A stretch of 64,000 bases of DNA from G963676095 sp963676095 (GTDB lineage: Bacteria > Bacteroidota > Bacteroidia > Bacteroidales > Prolixibacteraceae), in assembly GCA_963676095.1 (NCBI GenBank), contig OY781040.1, forward strand, positions 7,575,544-7,639,543, in the 5' to 3' direction. Below, in pieces: positions 24,453 to 33,162 of the stretch. Under the pieces are notes generated by a model. That model was not told where the DNA came from and ran no database searches. It worked only from the letters and a program-made list of their open reading frames with translations. Position 1 is the first letter of the stretch, and each line of letters begins with the position of its first letter. The position numbers and the translations under genes are program-made.

Positions 24453-26045
24453 CTAATTATTGGCGTTTTTATTTAACTGCTTTTCCAATAGTTCAGATTG
24501 AATATTAATAGTCATTTGTGTATTAATCAATAAATCTGAATCGTTATTTTTTTTATCGTTTATCCATGTTTTGATATCTTCAAATTCCCAAAATAAACCG
24601 GCATCAAAGGTGTCAATTTTATCTAAAATTGAGTCTATTATCCTTTGATATTTGATGTGGTCTATTCTCTGGTTAATTGATGTGAAAAAATTTAACAATA
24701 GAAGACCATTATTCCTGCTAAACATTGGTTCGTTTTTAATAAATTTGATAGCTCTATTAAAAGTCTCTTTATTTTCATCTATAACAGACAATTCTAATAA
24801 AGAAAAATAAAACCCTTTAATATTATCAAACGAATTTTTATGCTTTTCGATGATTTTTTCACACAAAACTAATGCTTCCTTATAATTTTTTAAATTATAT
24901 AAAATTTCCAGTTTTTTTCTAAGAGAACCATAATAAGTGTAATTATCTATATTGGATTCTAACAAGTTTAAATATATTGCTGTATCAAAATCGCAGAATG
25001 CAATTAAGGACTTATGTTCTTTATCCATCTGTAAAAACGAATTACCTCGTCCAAAATATAATAATGCTAAAGCATTATTGCAATTTTGATTACATTTTTC
25101 TTCAATCCCTTTTTTACATTTAATTGCTCTGTCATAATATTCAATGGCAGTTTTATATTCACCCCTTTTGAAGCATGATTTTGCTTTTTGCTTACAAGTT
25201 TTATTTTCAAAAATTAATGTACTAATTGGTTTTTCTGCGTTATTAGCTTCAAAAGAAAAACCAGTAATGTCATCAAAAACTGTTTCTGGACATAAATTAA
25301 AATATATCTGGAGTTCTTTCTGTAACTCTATTTTATCACCAAATGGTATATAAATCTCTTTATACTTAAGGTTTCCCTTAAGCTTAGGCAATCCAAACAT
25401 AAATATACTATCCTGCGAAATAATTCTATTGTTTAACTTTTGGGGTTTCCAAACCCAGAATCTTGAATCAATAGTTTTTGTCAGGTCATTATATTGTACT
25501 CTTTTATTTAACAGATTAGTTATATTATCAGTTTCTCTGATTTCACGAATCGGATATATTTTTTCTAAATTTTCTATATTATCTAAGTTCAATGCAAAAA
25601 TTTTTCCATGAGTCGTTAAAACTTTATTTCCATCAGCATCATAAATGATTTGTTTTTTTTCATTAAGCACTTCTTCTTCAGTATCAACCTTTGTTTCTTT
25701 TGTCGCAAACCAAAGAGCTACAAGGAAATTTGTGGTAAAATCTGTAAGACAAGTTGCTCCACCGTGATGTTGAATCTCTGCCAATATTTCAAGGTCTGAT
25801 AATGAATTTATAGCAGAATCATTTTTATCATATCCAAAGTCTTTAGCATTTTCAATTAAATGTTGGTGATATAAGATAAAATCTGATTTCTTTTTTTTAT
25901 TTGCCTTGTCTAATCTTCTCTGTGCTCCAGATTGTAGATCCCATTTTGCACATGATTGACCTCTATAAATATAAGTTCCTTCATTCTTACTTTCTAAAAG
26001 AATCTCCAAATATTTTGCGACTTTTGATTTATAGCTACCATTCAT
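24453..26045 (-). CDS. FRG-domain protein with TPR-like C-terminus, 530 aa
   Basis: Residues 15-130 fit the FRG domain: TYIYRGQSCAKWDLQSGAQR (the Phe/Tyr-Arg-Gly core), then LAEIQHHGGATCLTDFTTNF (H-x-G...DxT). FRG domains recur in toxin and defence contexts; the biochemical activity is unsettled. Residues ~275-480 are helical repeats of TPR type (AKSCFKRGEYKTAIEYYDRA; NALALLYFGRGNSFLQMDKE), likely a sensing or binding scaffold. The gene upstream on the same strand, 120 bases away, is a phosphoesterase-NTPase fusion, and the two may form one system. Confidence 0.7.
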   Translation of the reverse strand: MNGSYKSKVAKYLEILLESKNEGTYIYRGQSCAKWDLQSGAQRRLDKANKKKKSDFILYHQHLIENAKDFGYDKNDSAINSLSDLEILAEIQHHGGATCLTDFTTNFLVALWFATKETKVDTEEEVLNEKKQIIYDADGNKVLTTHGKIFALNLDNIENLEKIYPIREIRETDNITNLLNKRVQYNDLTKTIDSRFWVWKPQKLNNRIISQDSIFMFGLPKLKGNLKYKEIYIPFGDKIELQKELQIYFNLCPETVFDDITGFSFEANNAEKPISTLIFENKTCKQKAKSCFKRGEYKTAIEYYDRAIKCKKGIEEKCNQNCNNALALLYFGRGNSFLQMDKEHKSLIAFCDFDTAIYLNLLESNIDNYTYYGSLRKKLEILYNLKNYKEALVLCEKIIEKHKNSFDNIKGFYFSLLELSVIDENKETFNRAIKFIKNEPMFSRNNGLLLLNFFTSINQRIDHIKYQRIIDSILDKIDTFDAGLFWEFEDIKTWINDKKNNDSDLLINTQMTINIQSELLEKQLNKNANN

Positions 26046-26164
26046 AATCTATATATTTTATCGTTTTCCAAACCATAAGTTTACCTTCCCTAGCGTATGA
26101 TGACTAGTTTTTGTAGTGTTTTGGCTTTATGAATCCGGACAACATACTAGGTCTGAGCATCGTA

Positions 26165-29100
26165 TTATTTTCTTGGTGGTCCAATTTTCATGTGTAATGT
26201 ACTTGCAAAAGATTGTCTTTTTTTATAATCAACATAGTTCTGATAAAGGTATGCTTTAACCCTTGCTTTAATTATCCGCATTGCTACGGGATTCCTTTCA
26301 TACTTCTTTGCAATTTTTTGTAAATCATTTGTTGACAGATTTCCATAACATGAGTTAATACTAAATGTAACAATATCTGCTGCAGGTGTATTTATCTCTT
26401 TTGCTGCCTCAATAAACAAATCTTTTAAATCTTTTTGACCTACTGAATGTATAATCTTCCCAAATACTCCCAAACATATTTGAAGTGCCATAAATTGGAA
26501 AAAACTGTTAACTTTTTCTTCAATTTTTTGCTTTGTATCTCCACCTTCAATTTTATCTGTTAATGACTCAATAAAGTCCTTTTTTGTTTCAAGAAGAGTT
26601 ATGCCAAAAAAATTGATAGTTCTAAACGCAGTATTATACAACTCGATTATCATATCGATTAACTTATTTGTTGGAATAGAACCTTTTCTGTTTTTTATTA
26701 TTTGTCCAACAATATCTAATGCCCTAAAAGCTTGAAAGAATGGAGCCATAAATTCAGTAAAATTCTCATTTTCTCCATTTTCGAATTCATGCTTTTGTTT
26801 TTGTATTTTTTTCTCATTTTTGTCTTGAAATTCTAACATTTCATTACGAGATTCCATTGGATTACTTGAAGACTCAATTATGTCCGAACTAATTTTTTTA
26901 ACGATATCTTTAATGATATTATAGAAATGGTCATGCCTTTCCAACGTAATTGGGGCAATATCTTCAAATGGCACCATTGCAGTAAAAGTTGCTTCCTCGA
27001 TTAAAAAGTCATCTTTTGTGTGATGAGCTATGAATATAAGAATATTAGCATTTTTTTCTTTTTGTAGATTAGCACAAAGATATTTAATCGCAATTTTTCC
27101 TTCTTCTTTATTAATAAGCTCAGCAATTTTTCGTGCAATAAGAAAATAATAGATATATTCATATGAAAATTTCCATTCATCCTCTTGAATAACAATAAGC
27201 ATTGAATCTAAAAGGGTCTTTTTTAAAATATCAAATGAAAATACTACATGATAATCGTTTTGGTAGTTGATAAAAAACTGCCTTAATATAACTTCACTGA
27301 AATGCTCTTGATTTGATTTATACAGATGTAGCGCAAATTCCGATAAAAAGTTAAAAAAAGTATCAATGTTTTCATTTTGAATTTTTGCTTTATTTGCAAG
27401 AGCAATATGAATTAATGAATGATAGCAATACCCATAAGATGTTTGTTCGTAATTTGTTGGTTTTGTATAAACTATAGTCTGAAGAATAGATAAAACAAAT
27501 ACGGGATATGAAGGCATTAGTTTATCGCCTAAAACAGCCTCTACTTGACTAAAAGAATATTTTGTTTTTTCTAAAAGAAGTTCATCAGTTATTGACGAAA
27601 CAGGAATGCTCAATCGCTGATAATTTTCAATTAACTTATTTCTCTTTTTATAACCAAGTGGCATAAGAGAAAAGACTACCAAATCTTCGAATTCAGCTTC
27701 AATTTTTGAAATCAACCCATAAAGCACATTAGCCGTTATAATGACTCTACCGAAACGGTTTTCTAAATCTTCAATAATTCGTTTAATGGTCTTAGAATTA
27801 AAGAATAAACTTTGGAGATTATCAAGCAAAATAACTTTCTTTGATTTCTCAAACTGCAAATATCTTTCGAAATCGATTTCGTCTCCATTGTATTGGTTGA
27901 AAAAAGAAGTTTTTAGTACCTTGTCAACTTCGGTAGTTTTAAAGTCTTTGGAATCTAGAAGTAATGGGTATATGTCATCATCAACAAATCTTTTATACAA
28001 CATCGACAATAGACTTGTTTTACCAGATTGGTTTTCCCCTTCAATAATACAAGTGGAGAAACTTGTTTCTGATATTAATTTCTCTGAATCGTAGAATGAA
28101 TCAATGTCACTGTTTTTTTGTTCTGTTCGTTCAATGTCTGGAAAGACGTAAAAGTCTGATAATTTCAATTCAGGATAATTCTCAATGGAAATAGGAATAC
28201 TTATTCTATTTAAATCATTTAAAAATTCATTTATATGCTTAAATTTTTTTGTTCCAAATCGCTCTCCACTGAGTTGAAAATCTTTTGTTGCTCGTGATAC
28301 GTATATGTCACCTTTCCAAGAGTATTGCTTAACCTGTCCGTTCTTGGTCAATGAATCAATTAGTAATAATTGAAATCCTGAATCATAATTTATACTATCC
28401 TGCAATATTTTTCCAGAAAAATATAACGTTTCACGATTTGACCATAACTCTATTGATTTTTTATGTTCTTCTTCATGCTCATGACCATATAAAATTATTG
28501 AACTAATTTCTTCTAAGAAGCCTTGCAGTTCTTTACGGTTATTTTGCACCCCACTTGGGGTAAACCAAAATATAGGATGATGAAATAATGAGATATTTAT
28601 TTTACCCTTCTTTAATTTGTCTTGATTTTCAAATCTTTTTACAGGAAAAAATAAATTGGGTTCCTCATTCTGCTGCGACATCCAAGAAGTATTAAAGCAA
28701 TTGAAGCATATACTATTACTATTCCATTGGTCATATATTTGATAAAAAAGTTTATTTGAAGGACAATTATTTAATTCATTATAAAATTCCCAGAAATCCT
28801 TTTGAACAGTCAAGCATAAATCTATAACACTATCATCATCACCAATAGTATCGTACCCCAATGTTTTTAAAGTAATTTTTCGGAGTTGATTATCGTAATC
28901 AAAGTTGCAATCATGGTTCCCTGGCACAACTATGAACTTTAAAATTAACTTACTATGTATGCTTTCAAGTTTAGTTTTTAATTCAAGAAGAAATTTTTTC
29001 GCAATTGGATATCCTAATTGAATGCCTTTATCTACTATATCTCCAGTTATTACGAGATATATACGTTCAAGATCTAATAAGTCTATTTTCAAAGCATCAT

Positions 29101-29182
29101 GAATCCTATCAATTCTTGTAAGGATAAAGTTATCACTTGTTTTTAAATGTAAATCAGTTAGGTGTAATATACCAATGCTCAT
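26165..29182 (-). CDS. Metallophosphoesterase-NTPase fusion, 1005 aa
   Basis: The start at 29182 (MSIGILHLTDLHL) is chosen over one 14 codons upstream because the phosphoesterase fold begins here. Calcineurin-like motifs: TDLHL (DxH), ITGDIVDKG (GDxxD), VPGNHDCNFD (GNHD), FHHPIFW and YGHEHEEEH (GHxH). Near residue 375 begins a P-loop NTPase: IIEGENQSGKTSLLSML (Walker A) and KKVILLDNLQSLFF (Walker B), with a long helical C-terminus, as in STAND-type signalling ATPases. The plan, effector domain then NTPase then helical sensor, is that of many anti-phage proteins. Function is inferred from architecture and from the neighbouring FRG gene. Confidence 0.75.
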   Translation of the reverse strand: MSIGILHLTDLHLKTSDNFILTRIDRIHDALKIDLLDLERIYLVITGDIVDKGIQLGYPIAKKFLLELKTKLESIHSKLILKFIVVPGNHDCNFDYDNQLRKITLKTLGYDTIGDDDSVIDLCLTVQKDFWEFYNELNNCPSNKLFYQIYDQWNSNSICFNCFNTSWMSQQNEEPNLFFPVKRFENQDKLKKGKINISLFHHPIFWFTPSGVQNNRKELQGFLEEISSIILYGHEHEEEHKKSIELWSNRETLYFSGKILQDSINYDSGFQLLLIDSLTKNGQVKQYSWKGDIYVSRATKDFQLSGERFGTKKFKHINEFLNDLNRISIPISIENYPELKLSDFYVFPDIERTEQKNSDIDSFYDSEKLISETSFSTCIIEGENQSGKTSLLSMLYKRFVDDDIYPLLLDSKDFKTTEVDKVLKTSFFNQYNGDEIDFERYLQFEKSKKVILLDNLQSLFFNSKTIKRIIEDLENRFGRVIITANVLYGLISKIEAEFEDLVVFSLMPLGYKKRNKLIENYQRLSIPVSSITDELLLEKTKYSFSQVEAVLGDKLMPSYPVFVLSILQTIVYTKPTNYEQTSYGYCYHSLIHIALANKAKIQNENIDTFFNFLSEFALHLYKSNQEHFSEVILRQFFINYQNDYHVVFSFDILKKTLLDSMLIVIQEDEWKFSYEYIYYFLIARKIAELINKEEGKIAIKYLCANLQKEKNANILIFIAHHTKDDFLIEEATFTAMVPFEDIAPITLERHDHFYNIIKDIVKKISSDIIESSSNPMESRNEMLEFQDKNEKKIQKQKHEFENGENENFTEFMAPFFQAFRALDIVGQIIKNRKGSIPTNKLIDMIIELYNTAFRTINFFGITLLETKKDFIESLTDKIEGGDTKQKIEEKVNSFFQFMALQICLGVFGKIIHSVGQKDLKDLFIEAAKEINTPAADIVTFSINSCYGNLSTNDLQKIAKKYERNPVAMRIIKARVKAYLYQNYVDYKKRQSFASTLHMKIGPPRK

Positions 29183-29612
29183 AATATTTAGATTTTTGGA
29201 ATGGGATAAATAGCTCTTTTGCAAGTTGAAACATCTATTTGTATATCTGGGCTTGCAAATGTGCTATTTTGTGCGTCGGCTATCCATTTTATCTTTTTTC
29301 TTACCACAAATAATTACCGTTTCTTTTTTTGGCTTGTTGGTAATTGTCTGTGTAAATTATGCGTCAAATTTTTGTCGCTGGAGAAGTGAACCTTTTTCGA
29401 ATCGCAAAAGTTAATCATAAATTTAGTTTTAGTTTGCCTTACAATTTACGCCAAAGAGAAATCAGGTGCAATAAAAATCTCACAAATTTTTCAACTGCGG
29501 TTTTCTGGTGAGCAAAGTGGCAATTGACAAATGATGACTTTTATAATGAACTTAAAAAAGGAAGATTAAACTCAACGTTATTCTCAATCAGGATAGCAAC
29601 CATCAGAAACTA
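29183..29612. other. Gene-free stretch, nothing recognised
   Basis: No coding frame, repeat or RNA was recognised. It should hold the promoter of the phosphoesterase gene, but no TAnnTTTG pair at proper spacing was identified. Confidence 0.4.
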
Positions 29613-30662
29613 TTACTCTCTATTGCCATTTTGTAACTCCACCCACTTAATAAAATCGGTCATTACTTCATCCCAATGACAGTTATCGAGAATCGGTTTA
29701 CCTAATGAATCAACGTCCATATAATTGTGTTCTAAACCGATATATGGGACTACCTTGTAATTCTTTTTCCCTGCTGCTATAAAATCAATTGGCAACAAAT
29801 CACAATAATCAGCTGCATTAATATCTTCTGTTCCATATGCGATATAAATAGGGATTTTAGTTGTTACGAGCTCGTTAATTATTGATTTTGAAAAACTCAA
29901 TATTGTCTTAGGGGAATCTTCCCCGGATTGCGAATTCGAGTCTCCCGCATGTTGATTTAACCATTCCCACCATTGGTAAATACGATCAATCTTTTTCTGC
30001 GCCTCTTCCGGATCAATTAGTTTCATCTGTTCCTGTAACCTAAGTTTTCGGATATATTGGGTTATTCTTCCTAAAGGATCTCCTGATAAAAATCCTAATG
30101 CTGTAACATGAGGGTTATTAGCCGCAACACTGGCTGCAATGCGTGCTCCTTGAGAATGACCAACAAGTATGAGGTTGTTTTTATCCACCCATTTCTGTCT
30201 GACTAAGAAATTAATCACGGTGTCACATCTTTCTTCATACTTTTCCAGATAATTATTTTCCAAATATTGGCGAGGATAAGAATGGACATCTTTCTTGTCT
30301 GTGATATATGCAAACTGATTATTCAAATCTTTCTCATTTGCTATAATCGGAACATGGGGCATGCTTATCAAGACAAAATTATATCGCTCTGTTATTTTCT
30401 TATAATCGAAATTATTTATCAGAGAAAATATTACATCTCCATTGCTAAACTCTATAATCAAGGGGATTGGAAGAGATCCTTGCAAAAATATTATCGTTGG
30501 TTTGGGAGTCTCTAGGTCTCGGTTTATTTTTAAAAATTGAATAGTGTCAGCTTCCTCATTGATGCTATAACTACATGCATCCAACTTTCCAATAGGGCAC
30601 TGTCCTTGTGATAAAAAATTGAAACAAATAAAAATTACAATTAAAATATATTTTCTATTCAT
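29613..30662 (-). CDS. Secreted alpha/beta-hydrolase, 349 aa
   Basis: It has a signal peptide (YILIVIFICFNFLSQGQ). The catalytic triad is readable: nucleophile in LVGHSQGARIAA (GxSxG), acid in IAYGTEDINA, His in GLEHNYMD. TIIFLQGSLPIP is the oxyanion strand region. Likely a periplasmic or surface esterase/peptidase of the dienelactone-hydrolase/prolyl-peptidase type; substrate unknown. It is the last cargo gene before the phage genes. Confidence 0.75.
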   Translation of the reverse strand: MNRKYILIVIFICFNFLSQGQCPIGKLDACSYSINEEADTIQFLKINRDLETPKPTIIFLQGSLPIPLIIEFSNGDVIFSLINNFDYKKITERYNFVLISMPHVPIIANEKDLNNQFAYITDKKDVHSYPRQYLENNYLEKYEERCDTVINFLVRQKWVDKNNLILVGHSQGARIAASVAANNPHVTALGFLSGDPLGRITQYIRKLRLQEQMKLIDPEEAQKKIDRIYQWWEWLNQHAGDSNSQSGEDSPKTILSFSKSIINELVTTKIPIYIAYGTEDINAADYCDLLPIDFIAAGKKNYKVVPYIGLEHNYMDVDSLGKPILDNCHWDEVMTDFIKWVELQNGNRE

Positions 30663-30756
30663 GATTTATACAATGCTATGGAGTTGCTATCTCAAAGGAA
30701 TGATCCCCCACAATATCCTTCACTACCTTTCCTTTTATTTTATTATTTTTCGATTC

Positions 30757-30776
30757 TCAAAAAACCCGCAGCCGGG
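30757..30776 (-). terminator. Intrinsic terminator of repressor gene
   Basis: On the minus strand a short hairpin CCCG-GCTG-CGGG is followed by TTTTTT, about 45 bases beyond the repressor stop. A second stem GGGCCG/CGGCCC lies immediately before it. Confidence 0.6.
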
Positions 30777-30819
30777 CCGTAGTTCCTTTTTTGCGGCCCA
30801 AATCTCCGAGTACGCTTTT

Positions 30820-31209
30820 TTAAGTTCCGGTTTGTTTATTTACAGACTGTAAATTAAGGACTTCACGTAATACGTCATTCTGGCCACGGAGAAATTGGAT
30901 TTCTGCTTTCAGTTCCTCAATTTCTTTATCCTTATCATCGCCGCTTTGGTTGGTTCCCGTTTCTTGAGCATTTACAAGTATCTCTCCTTCGCCCGTTAAA
31001 AGCCATCGTAAATTTATTTCGGGATAACATGCAATAATATTTATGATCGTATTAGAATTTAAGGGTGTTTCTTTTGCTTTTCCTCTAAAATTTGCAGATG
31101 TCGTGCCTAATTCTGTAAAAAATTTTTCCTTGCTAATTCCTTTTATTTCAGCAATTTTTATTACTCTATCTTTTATACTCGTAATTTTATTTTCTATTTT
31201 ATTTGTCAT
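30820..31209 (-). CDS. Phage repressor-like HTH protein, 129 aa
   Basis: The N-terminal ~70 residues form a helix-turn-helix of the Bacteroidota phage type (IAEIKGISKEKFFTELGTTS, NIIACYPEINLRWLLTGEGE, where the LLTGEG ending is characteristic). The rest is a coiled coil (KEIEELKAEIQFLRGQNDVL) suited to dimerisation. It is divergent from the early genes with a palindrome-bearing promoter between, as for a lysogeny repressor. No peptidase domain for induced self-cleavage is present. Confidence 0.7.
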   Translation of the reverse strand: MTNKIENKITSIKDRVIKIAEIKGISKEKFFTELGTTSANFRGKAKETPLNSNTIINIIACYPEINLRWLLTGEGEILVNAQETGTNQSGDDKDKEIEELKAEIQFLRGQNDVLREVLNLQSVNKQTGT

Positions 31210-31234
31210 TTCGTAAATATATTTACTAAATTTG
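31203..31234 (+). promoter_or_regulatory. Phage early promoter with palindromic operator
   Basis: TTG (31203-31205), 21-base spacer, TAAATTTG (31227-31234) fits the host consensus. The spacer ends in the perfect 14-bp palindrome GTAAATATATTTAC (31213-31226), which abuts the -7 box and so would block polymerase when bound. It also overlaps the start of the repressor gene, allowing joint control. Confidence 0.6.
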
Positions 31235-31316
31235 TTGTGTCAAACAAAAGGGGGACAATGCAACAAAGGCAATAGTCCGATAAAAATGTGACATAAACAA
31301 CAAAATTAAAAGAATT

Positions 31317-31514
31317 ATGATACAGGAAAAAACAAAAAAGAAGAAAATCACTGCGACCCTAAGAACAATGAAAGTAGGTGATATTGAGGTATTCCCGTAT
31401 TCCCAGTATCCATCCATGTTAACAGCTATGTCCCGTCTTCGTCACTCCCGCTTTGGGGATTATAAAATGACGGCCACTGAAAATGATGGCCTGGTAATTC
31501 GACGGATCGCTTAA
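31317..31514 (+). CDS. Small early phage protein A1, 65 aa
   Basis: A basic N-terminus (KTKKKKITATLRTM) precedes KVGDIEVFPYSQYPSMLTAM and a C-terminal GLVIRRIA. It is a paralogue of the protein at 32120 (IGDTEFFPSTQWVSLLTARQ ... VKVTRIA). The shared pattern, a small beta-alpha-beta unit ending in I-T-R-I, recurs in Bacteroidota phages; DNA binding is possible but unproven. First gene after the early promoter. Confidence 0.65.
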   Translation: MIQEKTKKKKITATLRTMKVGDIEVFPYSQYPSMLTAMSRLRHSRFGDYKMTATENDGLVIRRIA

Positions 31515-31540
31515 AACGGATCAATTAAAATCAATAAATC

Positions 31541-31798
31541 ATGAAATTCTTATTCCATTTCCTTTTTGAACGTAGGGATATTGACGATAATAAAAGTGAT
31601 GATGTTTCAATCGGCTACTTTTTGGGAATCCCCTTTTATAAAGCGGTTAAAAGACATACCCACACATCTGATAGAACTTTATTTCATGTTGACGGAACCA
31701 AGTATTTTTTAGGCATTCCATTTTTATACAAGGTAGACAATTCATTTTATCCCGCTGATTTTGTCCCTGCCGGATGCGAAAGGACGCCAAAGGATTAA
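31541..31798 (+). CDS. YFLGIPF-repeat protein B1, 85 aa
   Basis: It contains the motif twice: SIGYFLGIPFYKAVKR and TKYFLGIPFLYKVDNS, about 40 residues apart. With the next gene this makes four copies. No signal peptide or membrane helix is obvious. Family unknown to me. The strict Y-F-L-G-I-P-F core suggests a conserved binding or turn element. Confidence 0.6.
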   Translation: MKFLFHFLFERRDIDDNKSDDVSIGYFLGIPFYKAVKRHTHTSDRTLFHVDGTKYFLGIPFLYKVDNSFYPADFVPAGCERTPKD

Positions 31799-31851
31799 GC
31801 GTTTATTTTTAACCAGTTAGCTATTGTGTAATTCATTAAAACAAATAAATC

Positions 31852-32082
31852 ATGAAATTATCATTAATCAAATTAACGACGGAGCGTAAATATCTTAATA
31901 ATGATGAAAGTGTCGGTATTCTGAAAGCTTACTTCTTAGGAATCCCCTTTTTTAAACAGGTCAATAAAACTACCGAACCAGATAAACATATCCATCATCT
32001 CGATAGGTACAGGTATTTCCTGGGGATCCCATTTTCACACAGAAGAGATAGCATGTTTTTTTATACGAGGAGTCGACCATAG
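31852..32082 (+). CDS. YFLGIPF-repeat protein B2, 76 aa
   Basis: Paralogue of the previous gene: LKAYFLGIPFFKQVNK and YRYFLGIPFSHRRDS. The spacing between the two copies is similar (~40 residues). It arose by tandem duplication. It ends in a basic tail (YTRSRP). Unknown function. Confidence 0.6.
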   Translation: MKLSLIKLTTERKYLNNDESVGILKAYFLGIPFFKQVNKTTEPDKHIHHLDRYRYFLGIPFSHRRDSMFFYTRSRP

Positions 32083-32119
32083 GGATTAAGGTGATTCAGT
32101 GAATTAAATAATTAAACGA

Positions 32120-32341
32120 ATGAATACAAATATAAATAAAAAAACAAGCAAATGTTCTGATGAAAAGAGGCGTGTTGCCCCTGTATTAAGGCAAATGGAC
32201 ATCGGGGATACTGAATTTTTTCCATCCACCCAGTGGGTCTCTCTATTGACAGCCAGGCAACGACTGAACATGCAGGAATCAAAAAATTATTCAATAAAAA
32301 GGAATGAAGGTAACACGGTAAAAGTTACCCGGATCGCTTAA
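32120..32341 (+). CDS. Small early phage protein A2, 73 aa
   Basis: Paralogue of the protein at 31317, with DEKRRVAPVLRQMDIGDTEF, then FPSTQWVSLLTARQRLN and the ending VKVTRIA. The two A-type genes bracket the two B-type genes. Confidence 0.65.
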   Translation: MNTNINKKTSKCSDEKRRVAPVLRQMDIGDTEFFPSTQWVSLLTARQRLNMQESKNYSIKRNEGNTVKVTRIA

Positions 32342-32358
32342 AAACTATTCAATAAATC

Positions 32359-32640
32359 ATGGAAGAAGCAAAAATAATACTTGAGGGGATCACCTATAAA
32401 GATCTTATTGAAGGGATCACCAAGGCCATTAAAAAAGAACTTGATCAGGCAGACGAAAACAGGTACAGGCCCATTTCAAAATCTGAAGCAATACGGCAAC
32501 TGGGAGGGATACATTTCAACACCCTTAAAAAAATCATGGAAGCAGAGAAATGGACAGAAATGGACGAGGATAAAATAGAGCGTGTAAAGCTTAAGTACCC
32601 GAAATATTATCATGTTCATAAGGAGCAGGAAGGATTATGA
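32359..32640 (+). CDS. Early phage protein, possible small DNA-binding protein, 93 aa
   Basis: The central part (SKSEAIRQLGGIHFNTLKKI) has the rhythm of a helix-turn-helix as in excisionase-like proteins; the N-terminus is a charged helix (YKDLIEGITKAIKKELDQAD). The function is not established. The next gene starts inside its stop codon (ATGA). Confidence 0.5.
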   Translation: MEEAKIILEGITYKDLIEGITKAIKKELDQADENRYRPISKSEAIRQLGGIHFNTLKKIMEAEKWTEMDEDKIERVKLKYPKYYHVHKEQEGL

Positions 32641-32798
32641 AAGGGACATTATTCATAGCATGGACATTCGTAGCCTTTGGTATTGCCGCCATCCTGGGGG
32701 CGATTATAGCAGGTGCACTTCACCAGCTTTTCATTGCCGGAATGTCCATCATCGGGGCGTGTGTCCATTTTTCCGAAAACAATAAAGGCCATGAGTGA
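32637..32798 (+). CDS. Small membrane protein, 53 aa
   Basis: It starts in an ATGA overlap with the preceding gene. The body is hydrophobic (LFIAWTFVAFGIAAILGAII, AGALHQLFIAGMSIIGACVH), with one long or two short membrane segments, and a short polar tail. The next gene starts inside it at 32791. Membrane role unknown. Confidence 0.5.
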   Translation: MKGTLFIAWTFVAFGIAAILGAIIAGALHQLFIAGMSIIGACVHFSENNKGHE

Positions 32799-32958
32799 AA
32801 GAGATAAAAGTTTAGTAAAGCAGGCAATGTACTGCCGGGACTGGAACGAGGCTTCAAACCTTGAAAAACTGGCCGAATCCGGTAAGGCAAAACAGACCAT
32901 TCACGAGATAACCGTACAGCTGTACCGGCGTGAAGAATGGTACGCCGGGATGCTGTAA
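32791..32958 (+). CDS. Hypothetical phage protein, 55 aa
   Basis: The start at 32791 (MSERDKSLVKQAMYCRDWNE) overlaps the preceding frame by 8 bases; the frame continues upstream, but that part is antisense-like. Charged and helical, C-terminus QLYRREEWYAGML. No family recognised. Confidence 0.5.
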   Translation: MSERDKSLVKQAMYCRDWNEASNLEKLAESGKAKQTIHEITVQLYRREEWYAGML

Positions 32959-33064
32959 CAGGATAAAGCAGCTTCTTGCCTGGCTGTCCCAAAAAAAGGC
33001 ATGAGTTCTTACTTCATTCAATTCATAAGTTTAGTGTTTAGTTAGTTGATTATTGGTTTTTACA

Positions 33065-33087
33065 GCCCCGGAGTTGAGAATCCGGGG
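33065..33087 (+). other. Strong 8-bp hairpin at head of RNA block
   Basis: GCCCCGGA / TCCGGGGC with an 8-base loop. No T-run follows. It may be a processing or structural element of the non-coding block that starts here. Confidence 0.4.
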
Positions 33088-33092
33088 CAACA

Positions 33093-33162
33093 TGCAGGAA
33101 GGGATGGTTCCCCGCCGGGCCTCATAAACCCGGAACTGACAGTCCGATTCTGTCTCCTGCTA
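33093..33162 (+). tRNA. tRNA-Met(CAU)-like phage tRNA
   Basis: It can be folded as a tRNA: acceptor GCAGGA/TCCTGC with an unpaired first position, D-arm with GG in the loop, anticodon arm CGGGC-CTCATAA-ACCCG (anticodon CAT, initiator-like GGG/CCC stem, one C-A mismatch at its base), variable AACT, and T-arm GACAG-TCCGATT-CTGTC. The CCA is not encoded. The short D-arm and mismatch make it a degenerate gene; the fold is by eye. Confidence 0.4.

Noticed and set aside
13741..30700. CRISPR array in the accessory island
   Set aside because: No regularly spaced identical repeats were found; only the paired and dispersed repeats listed.
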